A stretch of DNA of 64,000 bases from Actinomadura hallensis (GCF_006716765.1 NZ_VFPO01000001.1:744001-808000); one strand, 5' to 3'. Counted from the stretch's first letter, positions 43,063-52,482 are shown. Made by a program: numbers and translations. Notes: generated by a model not told the origin, from the sequence alone.

Positions 43063-44390
43063 GCCGCCTCCGGATACCCGGCCCAGTGCAGGTGCAGGTA
43101 GGACGCGGTGATCCGCTCATCTCCGAACCCGTCTCCGAACTTTCCGCCGGCGCCGCTCCACCGGAACAGCGGTTCGGCGGCCCCGCCGGTCAAGGCGGTG
43201 CGGTGGAACTCGTGGCCGCGGAACCGCTCGCCCGGCCGCGTCAGCGGCGACTCCACCATCGCGACCGCCTCCCGGTAGCCGAGCGTCAGCCGGGACGTCA
43301 TCGCGGCCCGGCCGGGGATACGCCCGCACATCGCCCGCCCGTCGAGCTCCTCGCACAGGTACAGCAGCCCGGCGCACTCCGCGGCGACCGGGCCGCCGAA
43401 CGCCGCCACGGCCGCGAGCATCGGCGCGTTGGCCGCGAGCTCGTGCGCGTGCACCTCGGGGAACCCGCCGCCGATGACGAGCGCGGCCGTCCCGTCCGGG
43501 AGGGCCTCGTCGCGCAGCGGGTCGAACACCGCCACGTCCGCACCCGCCGCGCGCAGCAGCTCCACGTGCTCGGCATAGGAGAAGGTGAACGCCGGCCCGC
43601 CCGCCACCGCGACGACCGGCCGGCCCGGCACCGGGGTCACCTGCTCCGCCGGGTCCCACGGCCGCCCCGCCGGCGGGGGAGCGGTGGCGGCGAGCCGCAG
43701 CAGCGCGTCCAGGTCGCAGGATTCGGCGACGAGCGCGCCGAGCCGCTCCACCGCGCGCACGGCGTCGCCTCCGCGCTCGGCCGCCGGGATCAGCCCGAGA
43801 TGCCGGGACGGCGTGACGACCCCGCCGTCCCGCCGGATCGCCCCGAGGACCGGCACCCCCGACGCCTCCAGCGCCTCCCGGCACAGCTCCTCGTGCCGGT
43901 CCGACCCCACCCGGTTCAGGATGACCCCGCCGATCCGGACCCCCGGCTCGAACACCGCGAAGCCCTGCACGAGCGCCGCGACCGACCGGCTCTGCCGCGC
44001 CACGTCCACCACCAGGACCACCGGGGCCCCGAGCAGCCGCGCCACATGCGCCGTGGACGCGAAACCGCTCGCGCGGAACTCCTCACCGCCGTGCCCGTCG
44101 AACAGGCCCATTACGCCTTCGACCACCGCGACGTCCGCGCCGGCGGCGCCGTGCAGGAACAGCGGCGCGATCCGGTCCTCGCCCACCAGCCACGGGTCGA
44201 GGTTGCGGCCCGGCCGGCCCGCCGCGAGCGAGTGGTACCCCGGGTCGATGTAGTCGGGGCCGACCTTGTGCGGCGACACCCGCAGGCCGCGCGCCCGCAG
44301 CGCCGCGATCAGGCCGGTCGCGACGGTCGTCTTCCCGCTGCCCGACGACGGCGCCGCGACGACGAGCCGCGGCACTGCATGGGAGGTCAC
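43017..44390 (-). CDS. cobB: Hydrogenobyrinic acid a,c-diamide synthase, CobB
   Basis: This 457-residue glutamine amidotransferase amidates the a and c side chains with ATP. The N-terminal ATPase domain shows the P-loop APSSGSGKTTVATGLIAALR and PDYIDPGYHSLAAGRPGRNL. The C-terminal triad-type amidotransferase domain shows GGGFPEVHAHELAAN, the nucleophile Cys in PVAAECAGLLYLCEEL, and GHEFHRTALTGG. GTG 44390 overlaps the cobO stop as GTGA. The gene faces cobN, with which it shares 46 antisense bases. The product is the substrate of the cobaltochelatase. Confidence 0.93.
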   Translation of the reverse strand: MTSHAVPRLVVAAPSSGSGKTTVATGLIAALRARGLRVSPHKVGPDYIDPGYHSLAAGRPGRNLDPWLVGEDRIAPLFLHGAAGADVAVVEGVMGLFDGHGGEEFRASGFASTAHVARLLGAPVVLVVDVARQSRSVAALVQGFAVFEPGVRIGGVILNRVGSDRHEELCREALEASGVPVLGAIRRDGGVVTPSRHLGLIPAAERGGDAVRAVERLGALVAESCDLDALLRLAATAPPPAGRPWDPAEQVTPVPGRPVVAVAGGPAFTFSYAEHVELLRAAGADVAVFDPLRDEALPDGTAALVIGGGFPEVHAHELAANAPMLAAVAAFGGPVAAECAGLLYLCEELDGRAMCGRIPGRAAMTSRLTLGYREAVAMVESPLTRPGERFRGHEFHRTALTGGAAEPLFRWSGAGGKFGDGFGDERITASYLHLHWAGYPEAAQRLVSSSRSPSALR

Positions 44391-44989
44391 CACTCGATGC
44401 CCCGCTGGCCCTTCTGCCCCGCGTCCATCGGATGCTTGACCTTGCCCATCTCCGTCACCAGGTCCGCGACCTCGACGAGCCGGTCCGGCGCGTCCCGTCC
44501 GGTGATGACGACGTGCTGGTCCCCGGGACGACCGGTGAGGGTCTCGACGACTTCGGCCAGGTCCAGCCAGCCCCACTTGAGCGGGTAGGTGAACTCGTCC
44601 AGGACGTAGAAGCGGTACGTCTCGGCGGCCAGGTCGCGCTTGATCTGCGCCCAGCCCTCCCGCGCGTTCTCCGCGTGGTCGTCCTCGGCGCCCGGCCGCC
44701 GGATCCACGACCAGCCCTCACCCATCTTGTGCCAGGCGACGGACCCGCCCTCGCCGCTCTCGCCCAGCACCCGCAGGGCGCGCTCCTCGCCGATCCGCCA
44801 CTTCGCCGACTTCACGAACTGGAACACCCCGATCGGCCAGCCCTGGTTCCACGCCCGCAGCGCCATCCCGAACGCGGCGGTGGACTTGCCCTTGCCGGGC
44901 CCGGTGTGGACGATCAGCAGCGGCCGGTTGCGGCGCTGCCGCGTGGTGAGACCGTCGTCGGGGACGGACACCGGCTTCCCCTGGGGCAT
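44387..44989 (-). CDS. cobO: Cob(I)yrinic acid a,c-diamide adenosyltransferase, CobO
   Basis: This 200-residue CobA/CobO-type ATP:corrinoid adenosyltransferase has the P-loop IVHTGPGKGKSTAAFGMALR near residue 27, VFQFVKSAKWRIGEERALRV, YVLDEFTYPLKWGWLDLAEV and VVITGRDAPDRLVEVADLVT with the family Arg. It transfers the adenosyl group of ATP to the cobalt of the corrinoid, which must first be reduced to Co(I). ATG 44989 lies one base after the stop of the chelatase ATPase gene. It is in an operon with that gene and cobB. Confidence 0.93.
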   Translation of the reverse strand: MPQGKPVSVPDDGLTTRQRRNRPLLIVHTGPGKGKSTAAFGMALRAWNQGWPIGVFQFVKSAKWRIGEERALRVLGESGEGGSVAWHKMGEGWSWIRRPGAEDDHAENAREGWAQIKRDLAAETYRFYVLDEFTYPLKWGWLDLAEVVETLTGRPGDQHVVITGRDAPDRLVEVADLVTEMGKVKHPMDAGQKGQRGIEW

Positions 44990-44990
44990 G

Positions 44991-47000
44991 TCAGGCCGCC
45001 TTCCTGTGCTCCTGCTTGCGATGACTCCGGACGATCCCGTCGAGGTCGCCCAGCGGGACGAGCCGCGCATCCAGCCGCACCGCCAGCTTCCCCGCCAGCC
45101 CGAGCCGCACCGGGCCGTCCTCGCAGTCCACGACGATCCCCGCCGTGCCCGCGAGCAGACCCGCCGCCCGCTCCACGTCGCCTGCCGCGGTGGCGCGGCC
45201 GTCGGTGACGACCACCAGCAGCGGACGGCGCGCCGGATCGCGCAGCCGCTCCACGCGCAGCACCTCCGCGGCCTTCACCAGCCCGGCGGCCAGCGGCGTG
45301 CGGCCCCCGGTCGGCAGCGCGCGCAGCCGCGCCGCCCCCGCCTCCACCGACGAGGTCGGCGGCAGCACCAGGTCGGCGTCCCGCCCCCGGAAGGTGATCA
45401 TGCCGATCTTGTCGCGGCGCTGGTAGGCGTCCAGCAGCAGGCTCAGCACGGCCGTCTTCACCGTGGTCATGCGGCGCCGCGCGGCCATCGACCCGCTGGC
45501 GTCCACGACGAACAGCACCAGGTTGCCCTCGCGCCCCTCGCGGACCGACTCGCGCAGGTCGTCCGGCCGCAGCACCAGGCCGGGACCGGACCGCCCGCGC
45601 GCCCGCTGATGCGGCGCCGCGGCCAGCAGCGTCGCGATCACGTGCGGGTCGCGAATCCGCCCCGCCGGGCGGCGCGTACCCGTCACCTTGCCCAGCGCCG
45701 TCCGCGACCGCGACCGGCGGCCCGCCGCGCCCTCGCCGACGCCCGGGACCTTCAGCAGCGGCACCGCGTGCGGCGCGGCGGCCGCCGCGACCTTCCCGGC
45801 CTCCGCCTCTCCCGCACCGCCGGGCGCTTCGCTCTCCGTCGCCTCCCCATCCCCGCTCGGTGCGTCGCCGGGCCGTGCGGCGTCTGGTGCGTCGGAATGC
45901 TCCGCCCCGTCACCGGAGGGCGGCGACGGACCGTCCCCGCCCTCCGGTGGCGCGCCGCCGGGCGGTGTGTCGTCGGGCCCGTCATCGGGGGACGTACTGT
46001 TCAGCAGCTCATCCAGGAGGGACTCGTCCAGGCCGGGCGCGTCGAACGGGTCGCGGCGGCGGCGATGGGGCAGCGCCAGGCGCGCGGCCGCCCGGACGTC
46101 CTCGGCCGTCACCTCGGCCCGCCCCCGCCACGCCGCGTGCGCCAGGGCGGCGTTCGCCGTGACCAGGTCGGCGCGCAGGCCGTCCACCTCGAACCCGGCG
46201 CACACCGCCGCGATCTGCTCCAGCCGCTCGTCCGGCAGTCGCACTCCGTCCAGCCGCTCCCGCGCGGCGGAGATCCGCCCGGCGAGTTCGGCCTCGGCGT
46301 CCGCCCAGCGCGCCGCGAACGCCTCAGGGCCGGCCTCGAACGCCAGCCGCCGCCGTACCACCTCCGCCCGCTCCTTCGGGTCCCGCGACGCCCGCACCTC
46401 GACCGTCAGCCCGAACCGGTCCAGGAGCTGCGGGCGCAACTCGCCCTCCTCGGGGTTCATCGTCCCGACGAGCAGGAACCGCGCCGCGTGCCGGACCGAC
46501 ACCGACTCCCGCTCGACGTAGCAGGTGCCGAGGGCGGCGGCGTCCAGCAGCAGGTCTACCAGGTGGTCGTGCAGCAGGTTCACCTCGTCCACGTAAAGGA
46601 CGCCGCGGTGCGCCGCCGCCAGCAGCCCCGGCTCGAACGCCTTCACGCCCTCGGTGAGGGCCCGCTCGACGTCGAGGGACCCGGCGAGCCGGTCCTCGGA
46701 CGCGCCGACCGGCAGCTCCACCAGCGCCGCCGGGCGCCGCGCGGACGGGCCGCCCGGATCGTGCGGCCCGTCCGGGCACGCCGGGTCCGGCGCGGCCGGG
46801 TCGCAGGCGAACCGGCACGCCGGCACGACGTCCACGGCGGGCAGCTGCGCGGCCAGCGCGCGGACGATCGTGGACTTCGCGGTGCCCTTCTCACCGCGCA
46901 CCAGCACGCCCCCGACCCGGGGGGAGACCGCGTTCAGCAGCAGCGCCAGTTTCAGATCGTCCATGCCGACGACGGCGCTGAAGGGATAGTGGGTGTTCAA
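44991..47000 (-). CDS. Fused ChlI/ChlD-type cobaltochelatase ATPase subunit
   Basis: This 669-residue protein has an N-terminal AAA+ domain: [19 protein letters not shown], Walker [19 protein letters not shown] near residue 35, Walker [21 protein letters not shown] and sensor 1 [20 protein letters not shown] long acidic Pro/Gly-rich linker (about 335-420) follows, then a von Willebrand A domain with the MIDAS motif [13 protein letters not shown] near residue 525. The domains match magnesium-chelatase BchI plus BchD. In actinobacteria this fusion replaces CobS and CobT as partner of CobN. The TTG start at 47000 overlaps the preceding stop as TTGA. Confidence 0.9.
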   Translation of the reverse strand: MNTHYPFSAVVGMDDLKLALLLNAVSPRVGGVLVRGEKGTAKSTIVRALAAQLPAVDVVPACRFACDPAAPDPACPDGPHDPGGPSARRPAALVELPVGASEDRLAGSLDVERALTEGVKAFEPGLLAAAHRGVLYVDEVNLLHDHLVDLLLDAAALGTCYVERESVSVRHAARFLLVGTMNPEEGELRPQLLDRFGLTVEVRASRDPKERAEVVRRRLAFEAGPEAFAARWADAEAELAGRISAARERLDGVRLPDERLEQIAAVCAGFEVDGLRADLVTANAALAHAAWRGRAEVTAEDVRAAARLALPHRRRRDPFDAPGLDESLLDELLNSTSPDDGPDDTPPGGAPPEGGDGPSPPSGDGAEHSDAPDAARPGDAPSGDGEATESEAPGGAGEAEAGKVAAAAAPHAVPLLKVPGVGEGAAGRRSRSRTALGKVTGTRRPAGRIRDPHVIATLLAAAPHQRARGRSGPGLVLRPDDLRESVREGREGNLVLFVVDASGSMAARRRMTTVKTAVLSLLLDAYQRRDKIGMITFRGRDADLVLPPTSSVEAGAARLRALPTGGRTPLAAGLVKAAEVLRVERLRDPARRPLLVVVTDGRATAAGDVERAAGLLAGTAGIVVDCEDGPVRLGLAGKLAVRLDARLVPLGDLDGIVRSHRKQEHRKAA

Positions 47001-47542
47001 TCAGTGACCTTCCGGTTGATATGGGCGATCCGCCAGCCGTTTCCGGTGGAGACGAGAGCAGTCGTCGACAAGGGCGTGATGTCGATGCGGTCCGCGGCTG
47101 TGACGTCCACCCCGAGAGCGTGGGCGAGCGCCGCCCGGATGACGCCCGAATCGCAAACGGCGATACCGGACACGCCGGTGTCGAGCCAGGCCGCGACGCG
47201 GGCCGCGAGGTCGGCCCGGCTCTCGCCGCCGTGCGGCACGGCGTGCGGGTCGGACAGCCAGCGAGCCAGCGCGTCCGGCTCCCGCGCCGCCACCCGCGTG
47301 TACGGGAGACCGGCCCAGCGGCCGTGGTCCGCCTCGGCCAGCGCCGCGACCGGCCGGGCGGCGAGTTCGAGCGCCTCACACGTCTCCAGTGCCGCCCGCG
47401 CCGGCGACGACCATGCCTCGGCGCCGGACAGCGTCCCGGCCAGGCGCCGCGCCCTGGCCAGGCCGCCCGCGTCGGCCGCGCCGCCGGCCGGGAAGCGGGC
47501 CTCCCGCATCCCGGCCGACGTCGCGTGCCGGACGAACAGCAC
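46997..47542 (-). CDS. Histidine phosphatase (CobC/GpmB-like)
   Basis: This 181-residue phosphatase from GTG 47542 has the catalytic [11 protein letters not shown] (R-H-x-x) at the start, [38 protein letters not shown] and the second catalytic His in [39 protein letters not shown] carries an Asp-Ser where HG is usual, so activity may be altered. In cobalamin clusters this family dephosphorylates alpha-ribazole phosphate or adenosylcobalamin 5'-phosphate. The stop overlaps the TTG start of the chelatase gene, and the start lies five bases after cbtA. Confidence 0.8.
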   Translation of the reverse strand: MLFVRHATSAGMREARFPAGGAADAGGLARARRLAGTLSGAEAWSSPARAALETCEALELAARPVAALAEADHGRWAGLPYTRVAAREPDALARWLSDPHAVPHGGESRADLAARVAAWLDTGVSGIAVCDSGVIRAALAHALGVDVTAADRIDITPLSTTALVSTGNGWRIAHINRKVTD

Positions 47543-47547
47543 TCCGA

Positions 47548-48306
47548 TCAGGCTGGCGCCGCGACGGGCGCGGGACGCCGCGCCCGGTCGGACGCCCATC
47601 CGAACAGGGCTCCGAACGCCGCCCAGAACACCAGCTGGGTACCGAGCGACGCGACCCGGAACTCCCACAGCAGGGCGGCGGGGAACCCGTCCGGCACCTC
47701 GTTCACCCCGGGCAGCGCCAGCCACGCCGCCACGACCGGCACCAGGAAGGCGAGCACCGCCGCCGCCCAGCGCGCCCACGGCCCGCCGGTGACGCGCCTG
47801 GCCGTGGTCACCGCGATGGCCACGGCGAGCAGCCCGATGACGACCATCGCCAGATACAGCAGGGTCCGGCTGGTGATCGTCTCGGGGTCGCCGACCGCCG
47901 GGGGATTGGCGGGGTACTTCAGGAACGGGACGACGATGACCGCGGCGAAGGCCGTCCCGGCGGCGGCGAGGGCGAGGCCCCCGTCCGACCGCGGGCCGAC
48001 CCGCCCGCGCAGCGCCGCGAAGACCAGCGCGAACACGCCGCCCACCGCGAGCCCGTACAGGCCCGTGGCGAGGAAGAGCCCGAACTTCTGCGTCCCGCGG
48101 CTCACCTCCGCGCCGTGGTCGTGCCCGCCGCCGGCGGCCTCGTGTTCATGCTCGTGGCCGTGTGCGGGCTCGGCCGCCGCGGCGGCCTCCTCCAGTGCGA
48201 TCGCGTCATCGATGCGGGGCTCGCCCACGGCGAACGCGAACGCGCCCGCGACGAGCCCGGCCAGCAGGCCGAGAAGAAGGCCCCTGACCAGCAGGGTCCG
48301 GATCAT
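47548..48306 (-). CDS. cbtA: CbtA-family cobalt transporter subunit
   Basis: This 252-residue protein has six hydrophobic segments. Family marks are LVRGLLLGLLAGLVAGAFAF at the start, RGTQKFGLFLATGLYGLAVG, VPFLKYPANPPAVGDPETIT and FWAAFGALFGWASDR. A histidine-rich loop HGHEHEHEAAGGGHDHG (about residues 49-65) between helices 1 and 2 should face outside and could collect metal. CbtA is a predicted cobalt transporter found behind cobalamin riboswitches. cbtB lies nine bases upstream in the same operon. Confidence 0.92.
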   Translation of the reverse strand: MIRTLLVRGLLLGLLAGLVAGAFAFAVGEPRIDDAIALEEAAAAAEPAHGHEHEHEAAGGGHDHGAEVSRGTQKFGLFLATGLYGLAVGGVFALVFAALRGRVGPRSDGGLALAAAGTAFAAVIVVPFLKYPANPPAVGDPETITSRTLLYLAMVVIGLLAVAIAVTTARRVTGGPWARWAAAVLAFLVPVVAAWLALPGVNEVPDGFPAALLWEFRVASLGTQLVFWAAFGALFGWASDRARRPAPVAAPA

Positions 48307-48315
48307 GGGGCGGCC

Positions 48316-48504
48316 TCAGTGGCACGGCACGCCGAGCAGGTGCCGCCCGTCGTGCATCAGCTCGTGGAGGTAGCCGCCCGTCTGCGACACGGCGCCGTTG
48401 TCCATCAGGACGAGGTAGCCGATGAGCAGCAGCACGGGAACCGCGAGCAGCCAAGGAACGAGGCGTGGAAGGGGGATGTTGCCTGGAGCCGACAGCGTGC
48501 TCAC
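48316..48504 (-). CDS. cbtB: CbtB-family cobalt transporter subunit
   Basis: This 62-residue protein has one membrane helix (LVPWLLAVPVLLLIGYLVLM) and the C-terminal metal-binding pattern GGYLHELMHDGRHLLGVPCH, with four His and one Cys. This is the usual size and ending for CbtB, the small partner of CbtA. GTG 48504 has GGAGG four to five bases upstream. It is the first gene after a cobalamin riboswitch, so cobalt uptake is reduced when cobalamin is abundant. Confidence 0.92.
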   Translation of the reverse strand: MSTLSAPGNIPLPRLVPWLLAVPVLLLIGYLVLMDNGAVSQTGGYLHELMHDGRHLLGVPCH

Positions 48505-48524
48505 GGTACCTCCGAAGGGAAATC

Positions 48525-48662
48525 TTGCGCGTCCCGGACTATGAGGTCGCGGCCGCCCGAGCGACCTGGCTCCCGGGCTCGTCGTCCCGGATACAGTGGC
48601 GCGTCCGCACCGGCCTCTCACCGGATTTCCCTCGGGCAACCGTGAATCAGGCGAAACATACG
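48525..48662 (-). ncRNA. Cobalamin riboswitch before cbtB-cbtA
   Basis: On the minus strand the blocks are GGGAAATCCGGTGAGAGGCC with GGTGCGGACGCGCCACTGTA (about 48592-48632) and the B12 box GGGAGCCAGGTCGC (about 48562-48575). It is a shorter variant than the other two, with fewer peripheral hairpins. The ribosome-binding site of cbtB follows about 60 bases later. Confidence 0.9.
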
Positions 48663-49077
48663 ACCTGGCAGGATGCTTGTCAACCCGCCGGGCGCGGCAG
48701 TCCGGCATCGGCCTTGCCGACGGTCAGAATCTGCACGGCGCGATCGCCGCCGTGAGATTCGCGCCCATGCTGGCAGGGTCCATGTCCTCGAGTACCTCTC
48801 CCAGGCCGGCGACGGAACCCCAACGTGATGGAACTGCGGACCCTTGGCGCTGTCACGGATCTTCGTGCGGAGCGCGCGGTGTGCTGCTTCTGGTTCGTGA
48901 CATCTCCAGACATTCCGGGAACTGTTGCGACGTGGGGGCCGGGCGATCGTAGGGATGGGAGGCAAGCCAGGAGGAGCTTGTGTCGTCCTGGCCCGAGGCT
49001 GTGCTGTCGTGCTCGGTAGGCCAGTCTGTCGCCGTCCGTGATGGTCGATGCATCCACCGCAGACCCACCCTGCCCTT
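48663..49077. other. Gap between cobalt operon and integrase
   Basis: No credible gene is visible. Short frames on both strands lack motifs. The GC content dips slightly compared with the cobalamin genes. The stretch may contain the left end or control region of an integrated element. Confidence 0.4.
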
Positions 49078-50526
49078 ATGAGAAGAGCGAGGAGTGCCGG
49101 TGGTGTGTACCGGCGATGTGGCTGCGAGGAGCCAGACACCGGCCGCACCCTGGGTAGTAGGTGTCCGCGACTGGCGGCCGAGCGCAGCCATGGCAGTTGG
49201 TACCTGCGCCTCGAACTGGACACCGGAACGGACGGTCGCCGTCGACGGGTCCGCCGGGGCGGGTTCCCGACCCGCAAGGCCGCGCTGGAGGCGTTGGTAC
49301 GGCTGCGTGGCCCGGCTGGGAGTCCGCTGACGGTCGCCTCGTGGCTGGAGCGGTGGCTGGAGAACCATCCGGGTGCGCCGTCCACGGTGACCGGGTACGC
49401 CGATCACGTGCGGCGGTATCTGAACCCGCTGTTGGGTCACCTGCTGCTGGCGGAAATGTCGGTCCTGCGCGTGGAGGAGATGTTCGCGGTCATCACCCGC
49501 GAGCATCAGGGCGCGGGCCGGCGGCTGTCGGCCGCGACGCTGGATCGGATCCGCGCGACGCTGCGGGCGGCGTTGAACGCGGCGCTCCGCCAGGGGCTGG
49601 TGGAGGAGAACCCGGCGTCGCTGGTGGCGTTGCCTCCGACGCGGCGGCCGCGTGCGGTGGTGTGGACCGCCGCCCGTGTCCAGCACTGGCGCAAGACCGG
49701 GGAGCGGCCCGCCGTGGCTGTATGGACCGCTGCTCAGACGGCCCAGTTCCTGGACGCGATCGCCGCGCACCGTCTGTATGCGGCCTACCATCTGATCGCG
49801 TTGCGTGGACTGCGGCGCGGTGAGGCGGCCGGGCTGCGGTGGTGCGATGTCGACTTGGACGAGGGCACCGCGGTGATCTGCCGGCAGTTGCAGCGACGGG
49901 ACGGGCGGCTGATGGTATGCCCGCCCAAGACCGCGCACAGTACCCGGGTGATCGCGCTGGACCGCACCACGATCGCGGCGCTGCGCGCCCATCGATCAAA
50001 GCAGCAGGCCGAAGCGGCCGCCTACGGCGAGGGGTACCGCGACAGCGGGTATGTCTTCACCAACCTCAACGGTGACCCGGTTGCCCCGGGCCGGCTCACC
50101 CACGTGTTCCAGAAACTGATCGCCGAGCACGACCTGGCGCCGATCCGGCTGCACGACCTACGCCATGGTGCCGCGACGCTGGCGCTGGCCGCCGGCGTGG
50201 AACTGAAGGTGGTGCAGGAGATGCTCGGCCATTCCAGCATCGTGCTGACCGCCGACACCTACACCTCCGTCCTACCCGAAGTCGCGCACCGCGCAGCCGA
50301 GCAGACCGCAACGCACCTGCTGCGCGCCGCGGGCATGGTGCCCGGCACCACCCGACGTCGCGGCCGTGCCCTGGCCCGGCATCGGCGCCCTACTGGGGGT
50401 CACACCCGGACCGGTCTGGTGCGGCGCCGGGGGGCGAACAGTAGGCGTCCCGCATCGGCAGGTCCCCGCCCACGGGCTCGGCCGCTTGGACGCCTCCGCT
50501 CGGATCCTGCGGTATCGGCTGCGTAA
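49078..50526 (+). CDS. Tyrosine recombinase / phage-type integrase
   Basis: This protein has about 482 residues from ATG 49078 (GTG 49048 is in frame). It has an N-terminal arm-binding part (GSWYLRLELDTGTDGRRRRV), a core-binding SAM-like domain (SWLERWLENHPGAPSTVTGY) and the catalytic domain with Arg in LRGLRRGEAAGLRWCDVD, H-x-x-R in RLHDLRHGAATLALAAG, His in EMLGHSSIVLTADTY and the nucleophile Tyr in TADTYTSVLPE. All catalytic residues are present. The last 55 residues are basic and probably disordered. It reads towards the 3' end of tRNA-Lys, the classic arrangement for an integrase and its attachment site. Confidence 0.9.
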   Translation: MRRARSAGGVYRRCGCEEPDTGRTLGSRCPRLAAERSHGSWYLRLELDTGTDGRRRRVRRGGFPTRKAALEALVRLRGPAGSPLTVASWLERWLENHPGAPSTVTGYADHVRRYLNPLLGHLLLAEMSVLRVEEMFAVITREHQGAGRRLSAATLDRIRATLRAALNAALRQGLVEENPASLVALPPTRRPRAVVWTAARVQHWRKTGERPAVAVWTAAQTAQFLDAIAAHRLYAAYHLIALRGLRRGEAAGLRWCDVDLDEGTAVICRQLQRRDGRLMVCPPKTAHSTRVIALDRTTIAALRAHRSKQQAEAAAYGEGYRDSGYVFTNLNGDPVAPGRLTHVFQKLIAEHDLAPIRLHDLRHGAATLALAAGVELKVVQEMLGHSSIVLTADTYTSVLPEVAHRAAEQTATHLLRAAGMVPGTTRRRGRALARHRRPTGGHTRTGLVRRRGANSRRPASAGPRPRARPLGRLRSDPAVSAA

Positions 50527-50764
50527 TCGAGAGCCTGTGCTCCCTGCCCCACCTGGCGACCTGCGAAAGGACTAACCGCATACCGGTGACGCGCCACCGC
50601 TGAAGAGGTGGGTGCGGAGATACGGCCTTGCCCCCACAGGGACGGCAAGACAGAAAGCGACCGTGGCTCGGCTTGTGCGCCGTCTAGGCCCCAGGGTGGC
50701 CTCATCCCGGCCCAAGGCATGATCACCGACACACCCGGCAGAGGGTGTTTGCCCTGGTCAGGGG

Positions 50765-50840
50765 TGGTGGGTCGCGTGGGACTCGAACCCACAGCCTACG
50801 GATTAAAAGTCCGGAGCTCTGCCAATTGAGCTAGCGACCC
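50765..50840 (-). tRNA. tRNA-Lys(TTT)
   Basis: The minus strand folds as a tRNA: acceptor GGGTCGC/GCGACCC, D-arm TAGCTCAATTGGCAGAGC, anticodon loop CTTTTAA giving anticodon TTT, T-arm GTGGGTTCGAGTCCCAC, discriminator A (50768) and an encoded CCA (50765-50767). Its 3' end faces the integrase gene 240 bases away and could be an integration site. Confidence 0.95.
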
Positions 50841-51236
50841 GTCGTGCAAGGGTACCGAGATCGCCGGGGGGTTCGCGACGGGGTTACGGGGTGGCGGCCA
50901 GGTGGACGGGGAGGTGCTTCAGGCCGTTCTGGAAGTTGGAGGTCAGGCGGACGGGCGGGCCGGTGCGGGTGATGCGGAGGGGGAGGAGTTCGCGGAAGAC
51001 GGCGCGCATCTGGGTGCGGGCCAGGTGGGCGCCGAGGCAGAAGTGGGGGCCGAAGCCGAAGCTGACGTGGTCGTTGGGGTGCGGGCGATGTCGAAGCGGT
51101 CGGGGGAGGGGAAGACCGTTTCGTCGCGGTTGGCGGAGGCGTGGTAGACGACGACCTTGTCGCCCGCCCGGATGTCCTGGCCGGAGAGCCGCAGGGACGT
51201 GGTGGCGGTGCGGCGGAAGTCCATCACCGGGGGCCA

Positions 51237-51400
51237 TTGACGCGCTCCCCGGCCTGAAGGCCGGGGATTCAGCCCGTGCCGCGGGTGCGGCACCTCTGTG
51301 GCTTCCTGTTTCACCGGGTCCTGCCCTCCGCTAGGCGGCGGGTCTTACGGTCCCTCCGCAGGCGTTTAGCCTCTCCGCCCGTCCGGCGGCGAGGATGTTC
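51237..51400 (-). ncRNA. Probable omega RNA (guide scaffold) at the tnpB right end
   Basis: In TnpB elements the right end, including the last part of tnpB, is transcribed as the guide scaffold. Here a strong stem CCCCGGCC/GGCCGGGG (51247-51266) lies next to the TCAA terminus. The guide would start at 51236 and read TGGCCCCCGGTGATGGACTT from the P450 gene. The 5' limit is a guess, and expression is inferred from known systems only. Confidence 0.45.
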
Positions 51401-52482
51401 TTGGCGGCGTTGACGTCCCGGTCGTGGACCGCCCCGCACGGGCAGGCCCACGACCGGACGTTCAGCGGCATGGACTCGGCGACCGCCCCGCACGCCGAGC
51501 ACAGTTTCGAGCTGGGGAACCAGCGGTCCACCTTGACCAGGGTCCGGCCATGCCGGGCGGCCTTGTAGGTGAGCATCTGCGTGAACTGGCCCCATCCGGC
51601 GTCGTGCACGCTCTTGGCCAGGCGCGTGCGGGCCAGGCCCTTCACCGCCAGGTCCTCCACCATCACCGCTTGGTTCTCGCGGACGATCCGGGTGGAGAGC
51701 TGGTGAGCGAAGTCCCGGCGCGCATCGGCCACCCGAGCATGGGCACGGGCGACCTTGACCACGGCCTTGGCGCGGTTGTTCGATCCCTTCGCCTTGCGGG
51801 ACAGGGCCTGCTGAGCCTTGCGCAACCGCCGTTCGGCGCGGCGGAGGAACCGCCGATTGCCGATCTTCCGGCCGTCCGAGAGCACCGCGAAGTGCGTCAG
51901 GCCCAGGTCGATCCCGATCTCGGCGGCCGTCTGCGGCAGCGGCTCGCCGGCGGCCTCGACCACGAACGAGGCGAAGTACCGCCCGGCCGCGTCTTTGATC
52001 ACGGTCACGCTGGACGGTTCGGACGGCAGGCGGCGGGACCAGCGCACTTTGACATCGCCGATCTTCGGCAGGCGCAGTTTCCCTCCCGCCGTGACCTGGA
52101 AGCGGGCATTGCGGGTGAAGCGGATCACCTGCCGGTTGTCCTTGCGGGACCGGAACCGGGGCGGGGCGGCCTTCGGCCCCTTGCGCTTGCCCGACAGCGA
52201 AGCGAAGAAGTTGCGGTAGGCGGTGTTCAGGTCGGCCAGCGCCTGCTGGAGCACCACGGCGGACACCTCGCCCAGCCAGGAACGCTGCGGGGTCTTCTTG
52301 GCCTCGGTGATGACCCGCTTGGACAGCTCGCCGTCGGAGATGTACGGCAGACCGGCCGCGTGGGCGTCCTGCCTGGCGCGCAGCCCGTCGTTGAACACCA
52401 CCCGGGAGCACCCGAACGCGCGGGCCAGAACGGCGCACTGGCCCGGGGTCGGGTAGAGGCGGAAGGTGTACCGGAGCTGCAC
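51331..52482 (-). CDS. tnpB: TnpB RNA-guided nuclease of an IS605-type element
   Basis: This protein has 383 residues from GTG 52482. The N-terminal helix-turn-helix/wedge part starts LRYTFRLYPTPGQCAVLARA. RuvC-type catalytic residues are present: Asp192 in EIGIDLGLTHFAVLSDG, Glu276 in AVMVEDLAVKGLARTRL and Asp356 in AVHDRDVNAAKNILAAG. A zinc finger lies between (Cys328, Cys331, Cys347, Cys349 in KLCSACGAV and RSWACPCG). TnpB proteins cut DNA guided by an RNA made from the element's right end and keep the element from being lost. The gene ends 91 bases from the right end, as is typical. Confidence 0.92.
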   Translation of the reverse strand: MQLRYTFRLYPTPGQCAVLARAFGCSRVVFNDGLRARQDAHAAGLPYISDGELSKRVITEAKKTPQRSWLGEVSAVVLQQALADLNTAYRNFFASLSGKRKGPKAAPPRFRSRKDNRQVIRFTRNARFQVTAGGKLRLPKIGDVKVRWSRRLPSEPSSVTVIKDAAGRYFASFVVEAAGEPLPQTAAEIGIDLGLTHFAVLSDGRKIGNRRFLRRAERRLRKAQQALSRKAKGSNNRAKAVVKVARAHARVADARRDFAHQLSTRIVRENQAVMVEDLAVKGLARTRLAKSVHDAGWGQFTQMLTYKAARHGRTLVKVDRWFPSSKLCSACGAVAESMPLNVRSWACPCGAVHDRDVNAAKNILAAGRAERLNACGGTVRPAA

